DNA of 35,346 nt from a virus: positions 1-35,346 of the IMG/VR virus record IMGVR_UViG_3300030104_001085; one strand, 5' to 3'. Positions 27,059-35,346 of the stretch are shown one piece after another. The number at the start of each line of letters is the position of its first letter. Position 1 is the stretch's first letter. Under the pieces are notes generated by a model. That model worked only from the letters and a program-made list of their open reading frames with translations. It ran no database searches and was not told the origin of the DNA. The translations under genes and the position numbers were made by a program.

Positions 27059-29539
27059 ATGGGAATAGCAAGAATATCACAAACTAATTTCAATAGAGGA
27101 GAAATTGACCCAAATTTAATAGGCAGAGTAAGTTTAGAAACTTATGGATCAGCTTTAAAAAAAGCAAGAAACGTAATAGTTAATAACCAAGGACCAGTAG
27201 AAAGGAGACCAGGAACTTATTTTAGAGCAGATTTAGGAGCAGAGAGTAGGTTAGAATCTTTTATATTTTCAGGAGATCAAGAATATATTTTTGCTTTTCA
27301 AAATACTGTTCTGAAAATATACTCTACTGCTGGGTCATTATTGCAAACTATAACTTCATGTCCTTGGACAACTAGCAATATATTTGAATTAAATTATACC
27401 CAACAAGGCGATACTATGATTGTTGCACATGAAGATTTTATGCCATCAATTATAAAAAGAACTGGAGCTACTACTTTTACTAATTCAACTTTTGCATTTG
27501 ATACTAGTATAAACGGAGAAAAAGTCTATCAGCCATATTTTAAATTTGCTGACGATATAATTACATTAGATATTGATTCTGTTACTAAAGATGCAACAGG
27601 TGTTACTTGTACTGCCTCATCTGGTTATTTTACAAGTAGTTATGTAGGAACAAGAATCAGATATATGGGAGCTGAACTTCTAATAACAGGATATACTAGC
27701 GCAACTGTAGTTACAGCAACTTTAAAATCTGTTCCAGAAATAATATTAGATGAAGATCCATTTGCTACTGCTGCTGGTACAGGCACAGTAACAGTAACTC
27801 ATGTAGCTCATGGATTTTCTACTGGTGCTTCTGTTACTTTTGCTGGTTCAGAAGATATTAATGACACAGATGGTGCTGGTTTAGCTTCTGGAAATATAAA
27901 TGGAGCAAGAACAATTACAGTAGTAGATGATGATCATTACCAATTTACTGCTGGAGCTGGAGATACAGCTACAGAATCTGTAGATGGTGGTGGTGTTAGA
28001 GTTACTATTGTTGGTCATCCTCCAACAAGAAATTGGGATGAACAAGTCTTTTCAGACATAAATGGGTATCCAAAAGCAGTAGCATTTCATGAACAACGTT
28101 TATTTTTTGGTGGTGTAGCTAATTTACCAGATGGTATACAGAGTAGTAAAACAGGTACATTTTTTAATTTTGATGTTGGCAAAGCTGAAGATGCAGATTC
28201 AGTACAAATACAAATAGCTTCAGATGAAGTAAACGATATTAGACATTTAAGGTCTGGTAAAGTATTAGAAATATTAACAAATACATCAGAGTTTTATTTA
28301 AAACCACAAGTATCTAAACCTATTACACCAGCAGATATACAGATTATTAGACAATCCTCTAATGGATCACAACAAAAAGCAATGCCTAGATTTTTTGATG
28401 GTGCTACTACATACGTTCAAAATAATGGAAAAACAGTAAGAGAGTATGTATTTAATTCTGCTTTAGAAGAATTTAGCGATGCGCCTATAAGTATTGAAGC
28501 TAATCATTTAATAGATTCTCCAAAAGATAGTGCATCTATAGCATCATTGCCAAAAAGAACTGAACAACTTTATTTTTTGATAAATGATGATGGTACTATT
28601 GCAGTATATTCAGCACAAAGGGCGCAAAAAGTATTAGGATGGGTACAATGGAATACGTCTGGAACTTTTGAATCTGTTTGTACTACATCCAATAATGTGT
28701 ATTTTTCAGTAAAAAGGACTATAAATAGCGCAACAGTTTATTATTTAGAACAGTTATCTTCTACCGTATATGATGTACCAACAGATATGACTTGTACTAA
28801 AACATTGTCAGCGAGCTACCAACCCCACGGTGCGCCCCTTACAAACGGAACTACTAGTAGCTCGACTGGCTTTATAGCAGATGGATTTACCAATGCTCCT
28901 CAAGTAGGAGAAAAATTTAAGTTTGCTGGAACAGGCACAGAATACACTATTAATGCTGCAACTGCTACAGGTGTGTCTGGCGAATATAACATTACTATTA
29001 ATGCTGCTGTTAGCACATCTAACAATGTTGAGCTTAGATTTACTTTTTCTAAGACTTGGTCAGGCTTGAATTCTACTCCTGATATGCGAGGATTAGTAGT
29101 ATATGGAACTTCTGGAACTACAGAGGGAGGTAACATTAACTATTATGGAGATGGTACTGTTACTAGCGGCGGTGTTGTCGTATTGGATAGTGTCGCATCT
29201 GCAATAGATATTGGCACAGATTATACGCTAGAAATTGATACTCTAGCTGTAGACGCTGTCGTCCCAGCATCTGGAGGTAAAGCACCATTAACTGGATATC
29301 CAAGAAAAATTGCTAAAGCAATAGTAGAAATATCTAATAGCTATAACCTTAAAGTTAATACCAATGATGTAATTATAACAACAGTATCTGATCTTAATAA
29401 CGCAGACACTATTGCTAGTTTTACTGGTAAAAAAGAAGTACATTTCTTAGGATATGATTTAGAACCATCTATGCAAATAACACAGTCAGTACCTCTACCT
29501 CTTAGAGTATTGGCTATAACATCGGAGATTTATTACTAA
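27059..29539 (+). CDS. Tail tubular protein B / nozzle (T7 gp12-like)
   Basis: An 826-aa nozzle protein. The N-terminus (ARISQTNFNRGEIDPNLIGRV, then LKKARNVIVNNQGPVERRPGT) and GYPKAVAFHEQRLFFGGVANL are diagnostic of phage nozzle/stabilisation proteins, and EILTNTSEFYLKP and LYFLINDDGTIAVYSAQRAQK continue the family. Residues about 235-325 are an inserted beta domain (TVTHVAHGFSTGASVTFAGSE, DDHYQFTAGAG) seen in other marine phage proteins. The C-terminal third (from about 28800) has more G/C-ending codons than the rest. It closes the tail before ejection and holds the fibre. It starts directly after gp11-like. Confidence 0.9.
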   Translation: MGIARISQTNFNRGEIDPNLIGRVSLETYGSALKKARNVIVNNQGPVERRPGTYFRADLGAESRLESFIFSGDQEYIFAFQNTVLKIYSTAGSLLQTITSCPWTTSNIFELNYTQQGDTMIVAHEDFMPSIIKRTGATTFTNSTFAFDTSINGEKVYQPYFKFADDIITLDIDSVTKDATGVTCTASSGYFTSSYVGTRIRYMGAELLITGYTSATVVTATLKSVPEIILDEDPFATAAGTGTVTVTHVAHGFSTGASVTFAGSEDINDTDGAGLASGNINGARTITVVDDDHYQFTAGAGDTATESVDGGGVRVTIVGHPPTRNWDEQVFSDINGYPKAVAFHEQRLFFGGVANLPDGIQSSKTGTFFNFDVGKAEDADSVQIQIASDEVNDIRHLRSGKVLEILTNTSEFYLKPQVSKPITPADIQIIRQSSNGSQQKAMPRFFDGATTYVQNNGKTVREYVFNSALEEFSDAPISIEANHLIDSPKDSASIASLPKRTEQLYFLINDDGTIAVYSAQRAQKVLGWVQWNTSGTFESVCTTSNNVYFSVKRTINSATVYYLEQLSSTVYDVPTDMTCTKTLSASYQPHGAPLTNGTTSSSTGFIADGFTNAPQVGEKFKFAGTGTEYTINAATATGVSGEYNITINAAVSTSNNVELRFTFSKTWSGLNSTPDMRGLVVYGTSGTTEGGNINYYGDGTVTSGGVVVLDSVASAIDIGTDYTLEIDTLAVDAVVPASGGKAPLTGYPRKIAKAIVEISNSYNLKVNTNDVIITTVSDLNNADTIASFTGKKEVHFLGYDLEPSMQITQSVPLPLRVLAITSEIYY

Positions 29540-30213
29540 TGTGTGAACCAGTAACTTTAGGAATATTAGCTGGAGCTGGAGCTGGAACAGCTGCAAGTGT
29601 ATACGGAGGTGCAAGTTTAATGACTGCTGCATCAATTGGTTTGACTGTTGGTAGTGGTGTTATGCAAGTAGGCGCAGCTTATCAAGCAAACAAAGCAGAT
29701 CGTATATCAGCTGGTTTACAAGAAAGACAATATGATGAACAAGTTAAAAGATATAAGGCACAAGCAGAAGCACAAGAATTAGAAACTATGCAACAAATTA
29801 CTGCTAGAAAAAGAGATTATTTAAGAACACTATCATCAAATCGAGCCTGGATGGGTGCAAGCGGAACTACAATGGATTCTGCAAGTTTTAATGCTTTATT
29901 ACAAGATAACATGAATACTTATAGGGATGATGTTTCAGCAATAGGATTAATGGGTACTGAAAAAAGATTTGAGACTATGAGTCTTGCACAAGATGCATTA
30001 GTTGCTAAATCTGGTGTTAAACCATTACTTAAAGCACAACAATCAGCTAGAAATTTACAAACATTATCTTCTGTTGGTAGTCAATTAGCAGAAGTAGGTA
30101 CAGATTTTGGTGGTAAAAAATCAAAAGGTAGGAACATATTAAAAGAAACTGCTAGTCCTAAAGCATACGAAAAATTGAGAAAAAGTTTATTAGGTAAAGA
30201 ATATGGCTATTAA
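29539..30213 (+). CDS. Internal virion protein, gp14-like
   Basis: A 224-aa protein. The N-terminal 55 residues are Gly/Ala-rich and hydrophobic (LGILAGAGAGTAASVYGGASL, then AASIGLTVGSGVMQVGAAYQA), followed by a long helix (GLQERQYDEQVKRYKAQAEAQ) and SNRAWMGASGTTMDSASF. This is the typical T7 gp14-type layout: small ejection protein that enters the outer membrane. It overlaps the nozzle stop by 1 nt and the next gene by 11 nt. Confidence 0.83.
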   Translation: MCEPVTLGILAGAGAGTAASVYGGASLMTAASIGLTVGSGVMQVGAAYQANKADRISAGLQERQYDEQVKRYKAQAEAQELETMQQITARKRDYLRTLSSNRAWMGASGTTMDSASFNALLQDNMNTYRDDVSAIGLMGTEKRFETMSLAQDALVAKSGVKPLLKAQQSARNLQTLSSVGSQLAEVGTDFGGKKSKGRNILKETASPKAYEKLRKSLLGKEYGY

Positions 30214-32467
30214 GAGAGAAAAAAGACAAGTAGAATATAGTACTAAAATTGGAGTAAATAGAGGTTCTGGTATTGCTTCAGCAGCACAAGCAAAAGCACA
30301 AGAATCACAAATATTTGATCGTATACTTACACAACAAGCAGATGAAAATTTAAAAAGATTACAAGACAGAGGAGAACGTTTAGGTTTAGACAGAGCAACT
30401 AAAACTAAGTTTTCTACTATTTCTAAAGATGTAGATATTGATGGGACTATGCAAACAGTTAATGTTCCTATTATGCCAGAAACACCTACAGGCATGGGTT
30501 TAACAGAAGCAAAAACATATCAAAAAAATATAGTAGATTTGTTTAATGCCAGAATGAAAACAGATATTGATAGTCAAATATTACAAGCTAGTAGAGAAGC
30601 TGTAATGAATAATGCAACACCAGATATATTTGATAGAGATTTAGATGTAAGATTAAAACCTTTTTTTGATGCTATGCCAGATGGTTCTTATAGTGAATTA
30701 ATGAGGACTTATGCACAAGAAAGAAAAGACGTCCATAGTTATAAAGTTTTTGATAACAATAAAAAAAATCAAGCTGCACAAGCTAAATTTAATTATGATA
30801 ACCAACTAGCAAATGCAAACATTGAAATTGCATTTAGTTACAAAGATAGAAAAATTACAGCAAAAGATTATGAAAATATAGATTACGAATCTTTAGAAAA
30901 TGCTGGTATAAATACGACTGTTCTTAAACAAGCACAAAAAAATGAAATTGAATCTTTTAACATAGCTGGAGATTTTTTTAGAAAACACAATATTATATCT
31001 GATCCTAATTCAGTGAATGATTTTAATAGATTAATACAAGGCAAAGTAGAAGAAATTACAGTAAATGGAGAAACAATAACACGTGATAAATTGTCTCCAT
31101 ATTTAAGTAATGCACGTGCATTTCAAGTAATAAGTGAAGAATTAAAAAACTTAGACATTTACAATAACGAACAATATGTTGATCGGTTTATAAGACAAAA
31201 ATACGAAAATGATTTTAGTAAAGGTATAGATGGAATATATAATGGTAATCGCATTTCTTCTTCTATTGCTGCTAATCCAACAGATTTTGATAAATTTTAT
31301 AACAAACATAAACCTATGTATGATAGACAACTAGAAGAATCATTAACTAGAAATGGCATACAAGTAAATGAACTTACTAAATTTAGGGCTATGTTAAATG
31401 CTCATTCTTATATTCCAGAAAATGTAAGGACAGAAATTGAATCAATCATTAGAAATCCTAGTAAGACTGGTATTAGCACTATGATGCCTTTTTTAGAAAC
31501 TTTAAATACTTATGGCATAGAAAACAAAGAATATGCAATGCCAGGCATGAATCGTAAACAAAAAAGACAATTAGGTTTGTTAATTAGTTTATATAATAAA
31601 AATGGAAAAGATGCAGAAATAACAAGTATTGAATATCAAAGTTTAAAAGATAAATTTGATACGCAAGGAGATATAACTCAAATAATACAGACTAATATAC
31701 AAACTGGTTCTACATATATAACTGAGAGGAGACATTTAATAGAACAAATTAATGGGCATATGCAAAAAGAAGATGGGGTTTTAAAAGATTTAAAAGTATT
31801 TTCTATAGATAGAGGATTTCAAGAAGAAGTAGTAAGAGAAGTAGAATTATTATTAATGACAGGAAGAGTAGTAACTGATGATGATGATTATGTAAATATG
31901 ATTAGTGAGGCGGCAAACAATGTATTAGCTTACGATACTATTTATTCTATTGATGATACGACAAGTCCGCTTATAACATCTGATGAAATATTAAGAATTG
32001 GAACAACTCCTAGTATGCAAAGAACAAGAATAACTAAATATGGTGCAAAAAAATACTATGGAATTGTAGATACAAATTTTAATACCAAAAGCGAAGATGG
32101 CTCTAATAAAATAAATTTTATACACGATAGTATTTTAATGGAGTTAGAAGATGCAGATCCATCCCAATTTGTTGGAGAAGAAAGCGGAAAAAAACAATTT
32201 ATAAATAAAATGAAAAAGTTAAAAGGCACTAATGAATTTTTTTATGAAGATGAAAGAGAAACTATGCACATACAATTAATACCAATAGGTGCAGTTTATT
32301 CAGAACAAAACCCACCAGATTATTTTATTAGCATATACAATCCACAGAATGATTCATATGAACCAATAGTTTCAGAGAGCGGCACAAGGTTAATACTAAC
32401 ATCAGAAGAGTTTAACGAAGAAAGAGAAGAATATATAGAATTTCTAAAAAAAGGTAGATATGAGTAA
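30203..32467 (+). CDS. Internal virion protein, gp15-like
   Basis: A 754-aa, largely helical protein with Gln/Ala-rich start (GSGIASAAQAKAQESQIFDRI). Size and position (between the gp14-like and gp16-like genes) match T7 gp15, 747 aa, which forms the periplasmic tube of the ejection channel. No catalytic motif is visible. It overlaps the previous gene by 11 nt and the next by 8 nt (ATGAGTAA). Assigned by synteny, length and composition; sequence likeness to T7 gp15 is not evident by eye. Confidence 0.78.
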   Translation: MAIKREKRQVEYSTKIGVNRGSGIASAAQAKAQESQIFDRILTQQADENLKRLQDRGERLGLDRATKTKFSTISKDVDIDGTMQTVNVPIMPETPTGMGLTEAKTYQKNIVDLFNARMKTDIDSQILQASREAVMNNATPDIFDRDLDVRLKPFFDAMPDGSYSELMRTYAQERKDVHSYKVFDNNKKNQAAQAKFNYDNQLANANIEIAFSYKDRKITAKDYENIDYESLENAGINTTVLKQAQKNEIESFNIAGDFFRKHNIISDPNSVNDFNRLIQGKVEEITVNGETITRDKLSPYLSNARAFQVISEELKNLDIYNNEQYVDRFIRQKYENDFSKGIDGIYNGNRISSSIAANPTDFDKFYNKHKPMYDRQLEESLTRNGIQVNELTKFRAMLNAHSYIPENVRTEIESIIRNPSKTGISTMMPFLETLNTYGIENKEYAMPGMNRKQKRQLGLLISLYNKNGKDAEITSIEYQSLKDKFDTQGDITQIIQTNIQTGSTYITERRHLIEQINGHMQKEDGVLKDLKVFSIDRGFQEEVVREVELLLMTGRVVTDDDDYVNMISEAANNVLAYDTIYSIDDTTSPLITSDEILRIGTTPSMQRTRITKYGAKKYYGIVDTNFNTKSEDGSNKINFIHDSILMELEDADPSQFVGEESGKKQFINKMKKLKGTNEFFYEDERETMHIQLIPIGAVYSEQNPPDYFISIYNPQNDSYEPIVSESGTRLILTSEEFNEEREEYIEFLKKGRYE

Positions 32468-35346
32468 AAAAATTGGAGATAAAACTAGTTTTCTAGAAGA
32501 TACTTTTAGAGCATATTTAACTCAAACACCAGAGTTTTTTCAAAGAGAATCAGAGTTTGAAGAGGGTGCTTTAACTCTTAATCCATATTCTGATTTAGAT
32601 GAATTAAGAAGCGGCAGAATGCATTTAGATATTAATTATCTAGAACCAGATCCAGAATTTAATTGGGTACAACAATTAGAAGAAGATGGATATGATATGT
32701 ACAGAAATCATTTAGCTGATCATAACATAACAAACAAAAGACAATATGATGTTGCAATAAATAGAATAAAAAAAATACAATCTAATGCAAGAATATTTAA
32801 TCAATCAGATAGATTTTGGGGTCCAATGATTGCCTCACAGTTTATGCAATTAGAAACTTATGCTCTCTTGCCATTTACATTTGGTGCTGGTGTAGGTATT
32901 GGTGCAGCAGTTAAAGGTGGATTTAAGGCGGCTGCTATTAATATGGCTACTGAAATACCTAGAGAAACCACTAGGGTATATTACGATCCTTATTACAATG
33001 AAACACATAGCTTATTTAATTTTGGTTTAGCTGGTGCATTTGGTGGTGTTTTAGGTGCATTGCCTCCTTTAGCTAGAGGTGGTATGAAGTCATGGCGTAA
33101 TAAAGGCATTGGTCAAAAAACTAAATATGACAATATGAGTCATGAAAATGTTATGAAAGATAGTTTTGAACAATTTTATACAAAATATGGTAATGATTTA
33201 GATATAGATTTTAGTTTAAAATTTCCAGGTTTAAGTAGAAACGTTGTAAGAGAAAATGCAAAAAATGGTACTAATAAATATATTGATCTTAAAACAGGTA
33301 AAGCATTTGTAAGAGACAAAAAACAAAGAAGAGTAATAGGTAAAAAAGATTTGTATATACCTATTAAATTAAAACAAGACGATGCTGGTTTGCAAACTTT
33401 AGAAATAGATAAATCATATATGGAGTATAATTATCAACTTTTTAAACGTGGCAAAACCATTCCCAATATACCAAGTACATTTAATAAATTCATTAAAACA
33501 AGAAGTGATTTTGAAAACTTTATAATACGTAAAGAAGTGTATAGAGATTTAGATTATGTCCAAGATTTACCTGTTAATATAAAAAACAGAGAGTTAGCTT
33601 TGAATACTAAAGTTATGCAAGATTTGATAGATGAAAACAAAATGAGTTTTCAAACTAGAGAAATGGTACCACCTATTAATATAGGAACTGATCATTTTAA
33701 AGTAGATATTAGCGCAATAAATACAATAAACAGAATGATGGAAAAATTATCTCCATTAACAAAATACAATAATAAATTCAAAAACGATCCTAAATTATAT
33801 TTTAAAGCTAATCATTTGATGAGTAGTTTACTTAATGATAATGGTATAAAACTACAAGCAAGCAATAAAGGTTTTTCTATTAATGATAGTGTTTATACTA
33901 CTAAAGATACAATATTTGGAAAACATCAATTAAAATTTGAAACTGAATTGAATGATTTGTATTTAAACTATCTTGGGAGATATAAAGAATACAATGATTT
34001 AAACAAAGGATTAATATCTTCTTATAACTCATTAAAAGTTTCTGCCGAAAGAATGACAGAAAAAACTAAACAATTTACAGAAGATAAAATAAATAAACTA
34101 CTCAATAAAAAAACAGAAAAGTTATCTACAGACGAACCATTTACTACACATTTAACTAGACCAGAATTTAACAAAGAAGTTACAAGATTATTAGCAAACC
34201 CAGATTTGTTAGAAAATACAAAAATACCAGAGTTAAGAGAAGCTGTTATAGCAACTAGAAGATTTTATGATATGCCAGCAAAAATTATAGAAAGAGAAGA
34301 AATGATGGGTTATGCCCCAAAAGCAAAACAATTCAGAGAAATACAAACAAGAATGAAAAGAATTACTGCTAAATTAGAAAAAACAAAAAAGGGAACAGGA
34401 CAGCATGAAACATATAAAAAACTATTACAAGACTACAGAAATAGACAAGAATATTTAGTCGATGTAATTGAAGAATTAGATGATGGTAGTTTAAAATTAA
34501 AAAAAATACCTAAAAATGATGTTAAATATACAGGCATAATGCCAGCAAATGAAAGCAAAGAAACATTTTTTCATAGAATACATATTAGAGAAGCATATGT
34601 AAATTATCCTAAACAAGCTAAAGCTAGAATACTTGATGATCTATTAAATTATCATCCTGATAAAGAAACGTATATAAAATTGATGGCTGGAGATAAAAAA
34701 TCAAAAGCAACAGTATTTAATAAAGTCAATGAAAAATATTTAAGAATAGTTAGCAGAGATCATATGGATGAATTAAATTTAATGGAACATTACAAAGATA
34801 AAAAAGTAAATCCAACAATACATAGAGGTTTATATGGTCCAAACAAAAACTTTTTAGAAGATGCTAATGAGGGTATTAAATTTATAGAAGATGATGTAGT
34901 AGAAATATCTAGACAATACACACAACAAATAGGTACAGCAATACAAATGAATCGTATGTTTGGAGACAAAATGGGATTCTTCAAAAAACTTGAATTAGTA
35001 GAAGATATTGCAGATCGTGTACCTTTAGAAAATGTTAAACCTAGTGTAGAAAATGCATTTCCATTTGTAAGAGATATTAAAAAATCTGTTACAGGCAAAA
35101 TGTCGTTAGATGAAATAAATGCAATAGTAAGAAACTTCGAAGATCAAGTTTATAATATGTACGGTTTACATAATAGAATTGCCCCTAATAATTTTAGCAA
35201 AAGATTAATAGAAAATTTAATGAATTATACAATAACTACTACTATGGGAAATGCTGGTTTATCTGGTATGGCTGAAATGGCAAGAAGAGTTACAGTACAT
35301 GGAATAAAAAAAGCTGGTTTATTTCCAGGGAAAAAGTTTTTATCTG
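32460..35346 (+). CDS. Internal virion protein, gp16-like (N-terminal part; continues at 1-1469)
   Basis: ATG 32460 opens a frame that runs off the right edge. Through the 99-bp overlap it continues to 1469, giving 1418 aa with no stop. The N-terminal 120 residues are acidic and helical. Hydrophobic segments lie near 133-162 (YALLPFTFGAGVGIGAAVKGG) and 186-203 (FNFGLAGAFGGVLGALPP), followed by long charged helices (for example ERMTEKTKQFTEDKINKLLNK). T7 gp16 is similar in size and forms part of the DNA ejection channel; its transglycosylase motif is not seen here. The start overlaps the gp15-like stop by 8 nt. Confidence 0.82.
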   Translation, partial: MSKKIGDKTSFLEDTFRAYLTQTPEFFQRESEFEEGALTLNPYSDLDELRSGRMHLDINYLEPDPEFNWVQQLEEDGYDMYRNHLADHNITNKRQYDVAINRIKKIQSNARIFNQSDRFWGPMIASQFMQLETYALLPFTFGAGVGIGAAVKGGFKAAAINMATEIPRETTRVYYDPYYNETHSLFNFGLAGAFGGVLGALPPLARGGMKSWRNKGIGQKTKYDNMSHENVMKDSFEQFYTKYGNDLDIDFSLKFPGLSRNVVRENAKNGTNKYIDLKTGKAFVRDKKQRRVIGKKDLYIPIKLKQDDAGLQTLEIDKSYMEYNYQLFKRGKTIPNIPSTFNKFIKTRSDFENFIIRKEVYRDLDYVQDLPVNIKNRELALNTKVMQDLIDENKMSFQTREMVPPINIGTDHFKVDISAINTINRMMEKLSPLTKYNNKFKNDPKLYFKANHLMSSLLNDNGIKLQASNKGFSINDSVYTTKDTIFGKHQLKFETELNDLYLNYLGRYKEYNDLNKGLISSYNSLKVSAERMTEKTKQFTEDKINKLLNKKTEKLSTDEPFTTHLTRPEFNKEVTRLLANPDLLENTKIPELREAVIATRRFYDMPAKIIEREEMMGYAPKAKQFREIQTRMKRITAKLEKTKKGTGQHETYKKLLQDYRNRQEYLVDVIEELDDGSLKLKKIPKNDVKYTGIMPANESKETFFHRIHIREAYVNYPKQAKARILDDLLNYHPDKETYIKLMAGDKKSKATVFNKVNEKYLRIVSRDHMDELNLMEHYKDKKVNPTIHRGLYGPNKNFLEDANEGIKFIEDDVVEISRQYTQQIGTAIQMNRMFGDKMGFFKKLELVEDIADRVPLENVKPSVENAFPFVRDIKKSVTGKMSLDEINAIVRNFEDQVYNMYGLHNRIAPNNFSKRLIENLMNYTITTTMGNAGLSGMAEMARRVTVHGIKKAGLFPGKKFLS
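35248..35346. repeat. Right copy of 99-bp terminal direct repeat (circle joint)
   Basis: This is identical to bases 1-99. Removing one copy joins the large internal virion protein gene in frame and closes the genome. Confidence 0.95.

Overview
The window is one complete, AT-rich genome of a short-tailed (podovirus-type) bacteriophage. Bases 1-99 are repeated exactly at 35248-35346, and the gene running off the right edge continues in frame into the left edge. The sequence therefore closes into a circle of about 35,247 bp, with the cut falling inside an internal virion protein gene. The structural genes are of the T7 type (portal, scaffold, capsid, tubular A/B, three internal virion proteins, gp17-type fibre N-terminus). 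I see no RNA polymerase, DNA polymerase, primase, replicative helicase, integrase or recognisable endolysin. Size, gene order, base composition and several small basic proteins resemble the RNAP-less marine podoviruses of the HTVC010P (SAR11 phage) kind. The host assignment is inference, not demonstrated.

Layout. The plus strand carries the late block: 17056 through 35346, then 1 to 9411 across the circle. It begins with terminase small subunit, a 29-aa basic peptide, a 172-aa protein, a 58-aa protein and a 583-aa protein carrying a NADAR (YbiA-like) domain. Terminase large subunit, portal, scaffold, a T7 gp13-like protein, major capsid protein, a small head protein and a terminator hairpin follow. 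Then come tubular A and B and three internal virion proteins, the last of 1418 aa. After the circle joint lie three adhesion proteins (gp17-type fibre; LamG+SPRY-like protein; DUF7483-like protein), a holin-like membrane protein, four small cationic proteins, and a block of membrane or secreted proteins. That block includes a 515-aa Glu-rich secreted protein with a candidate overprinted gene inside it.

The minus strand (16774 down to 9380) carries the putative early block. From the promoter end there is a run of small unknown genes (including DUF2958- and DUF7303-like). A DnaT-like initiator domain protein overlapping a putative helicase-loader-like protein comes next. A recombination module closes the block: YqaJ-type exonuclease, putative annealing protein, SSB, LexA-type winged helix and a Ref-like HNH nuclease. 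The phage probably recruits the host replisome and makes concatemers by recombination.

The two blocks diverge from 16775-17055. There, four pairs of perfect inverted repeats are nested inside one another and place two copies of a TTGACA-containing sequence back to back. In the minus block, each of the six gaps between 13.2 and 16.5 kb holds an inverted repeat starting 5-11 nt after a stop codon and without a terminator-type U run. This RNA-level punctuation, the nested divergent control region, the NADAR protein and the overprinted gene are the most interesting observations.
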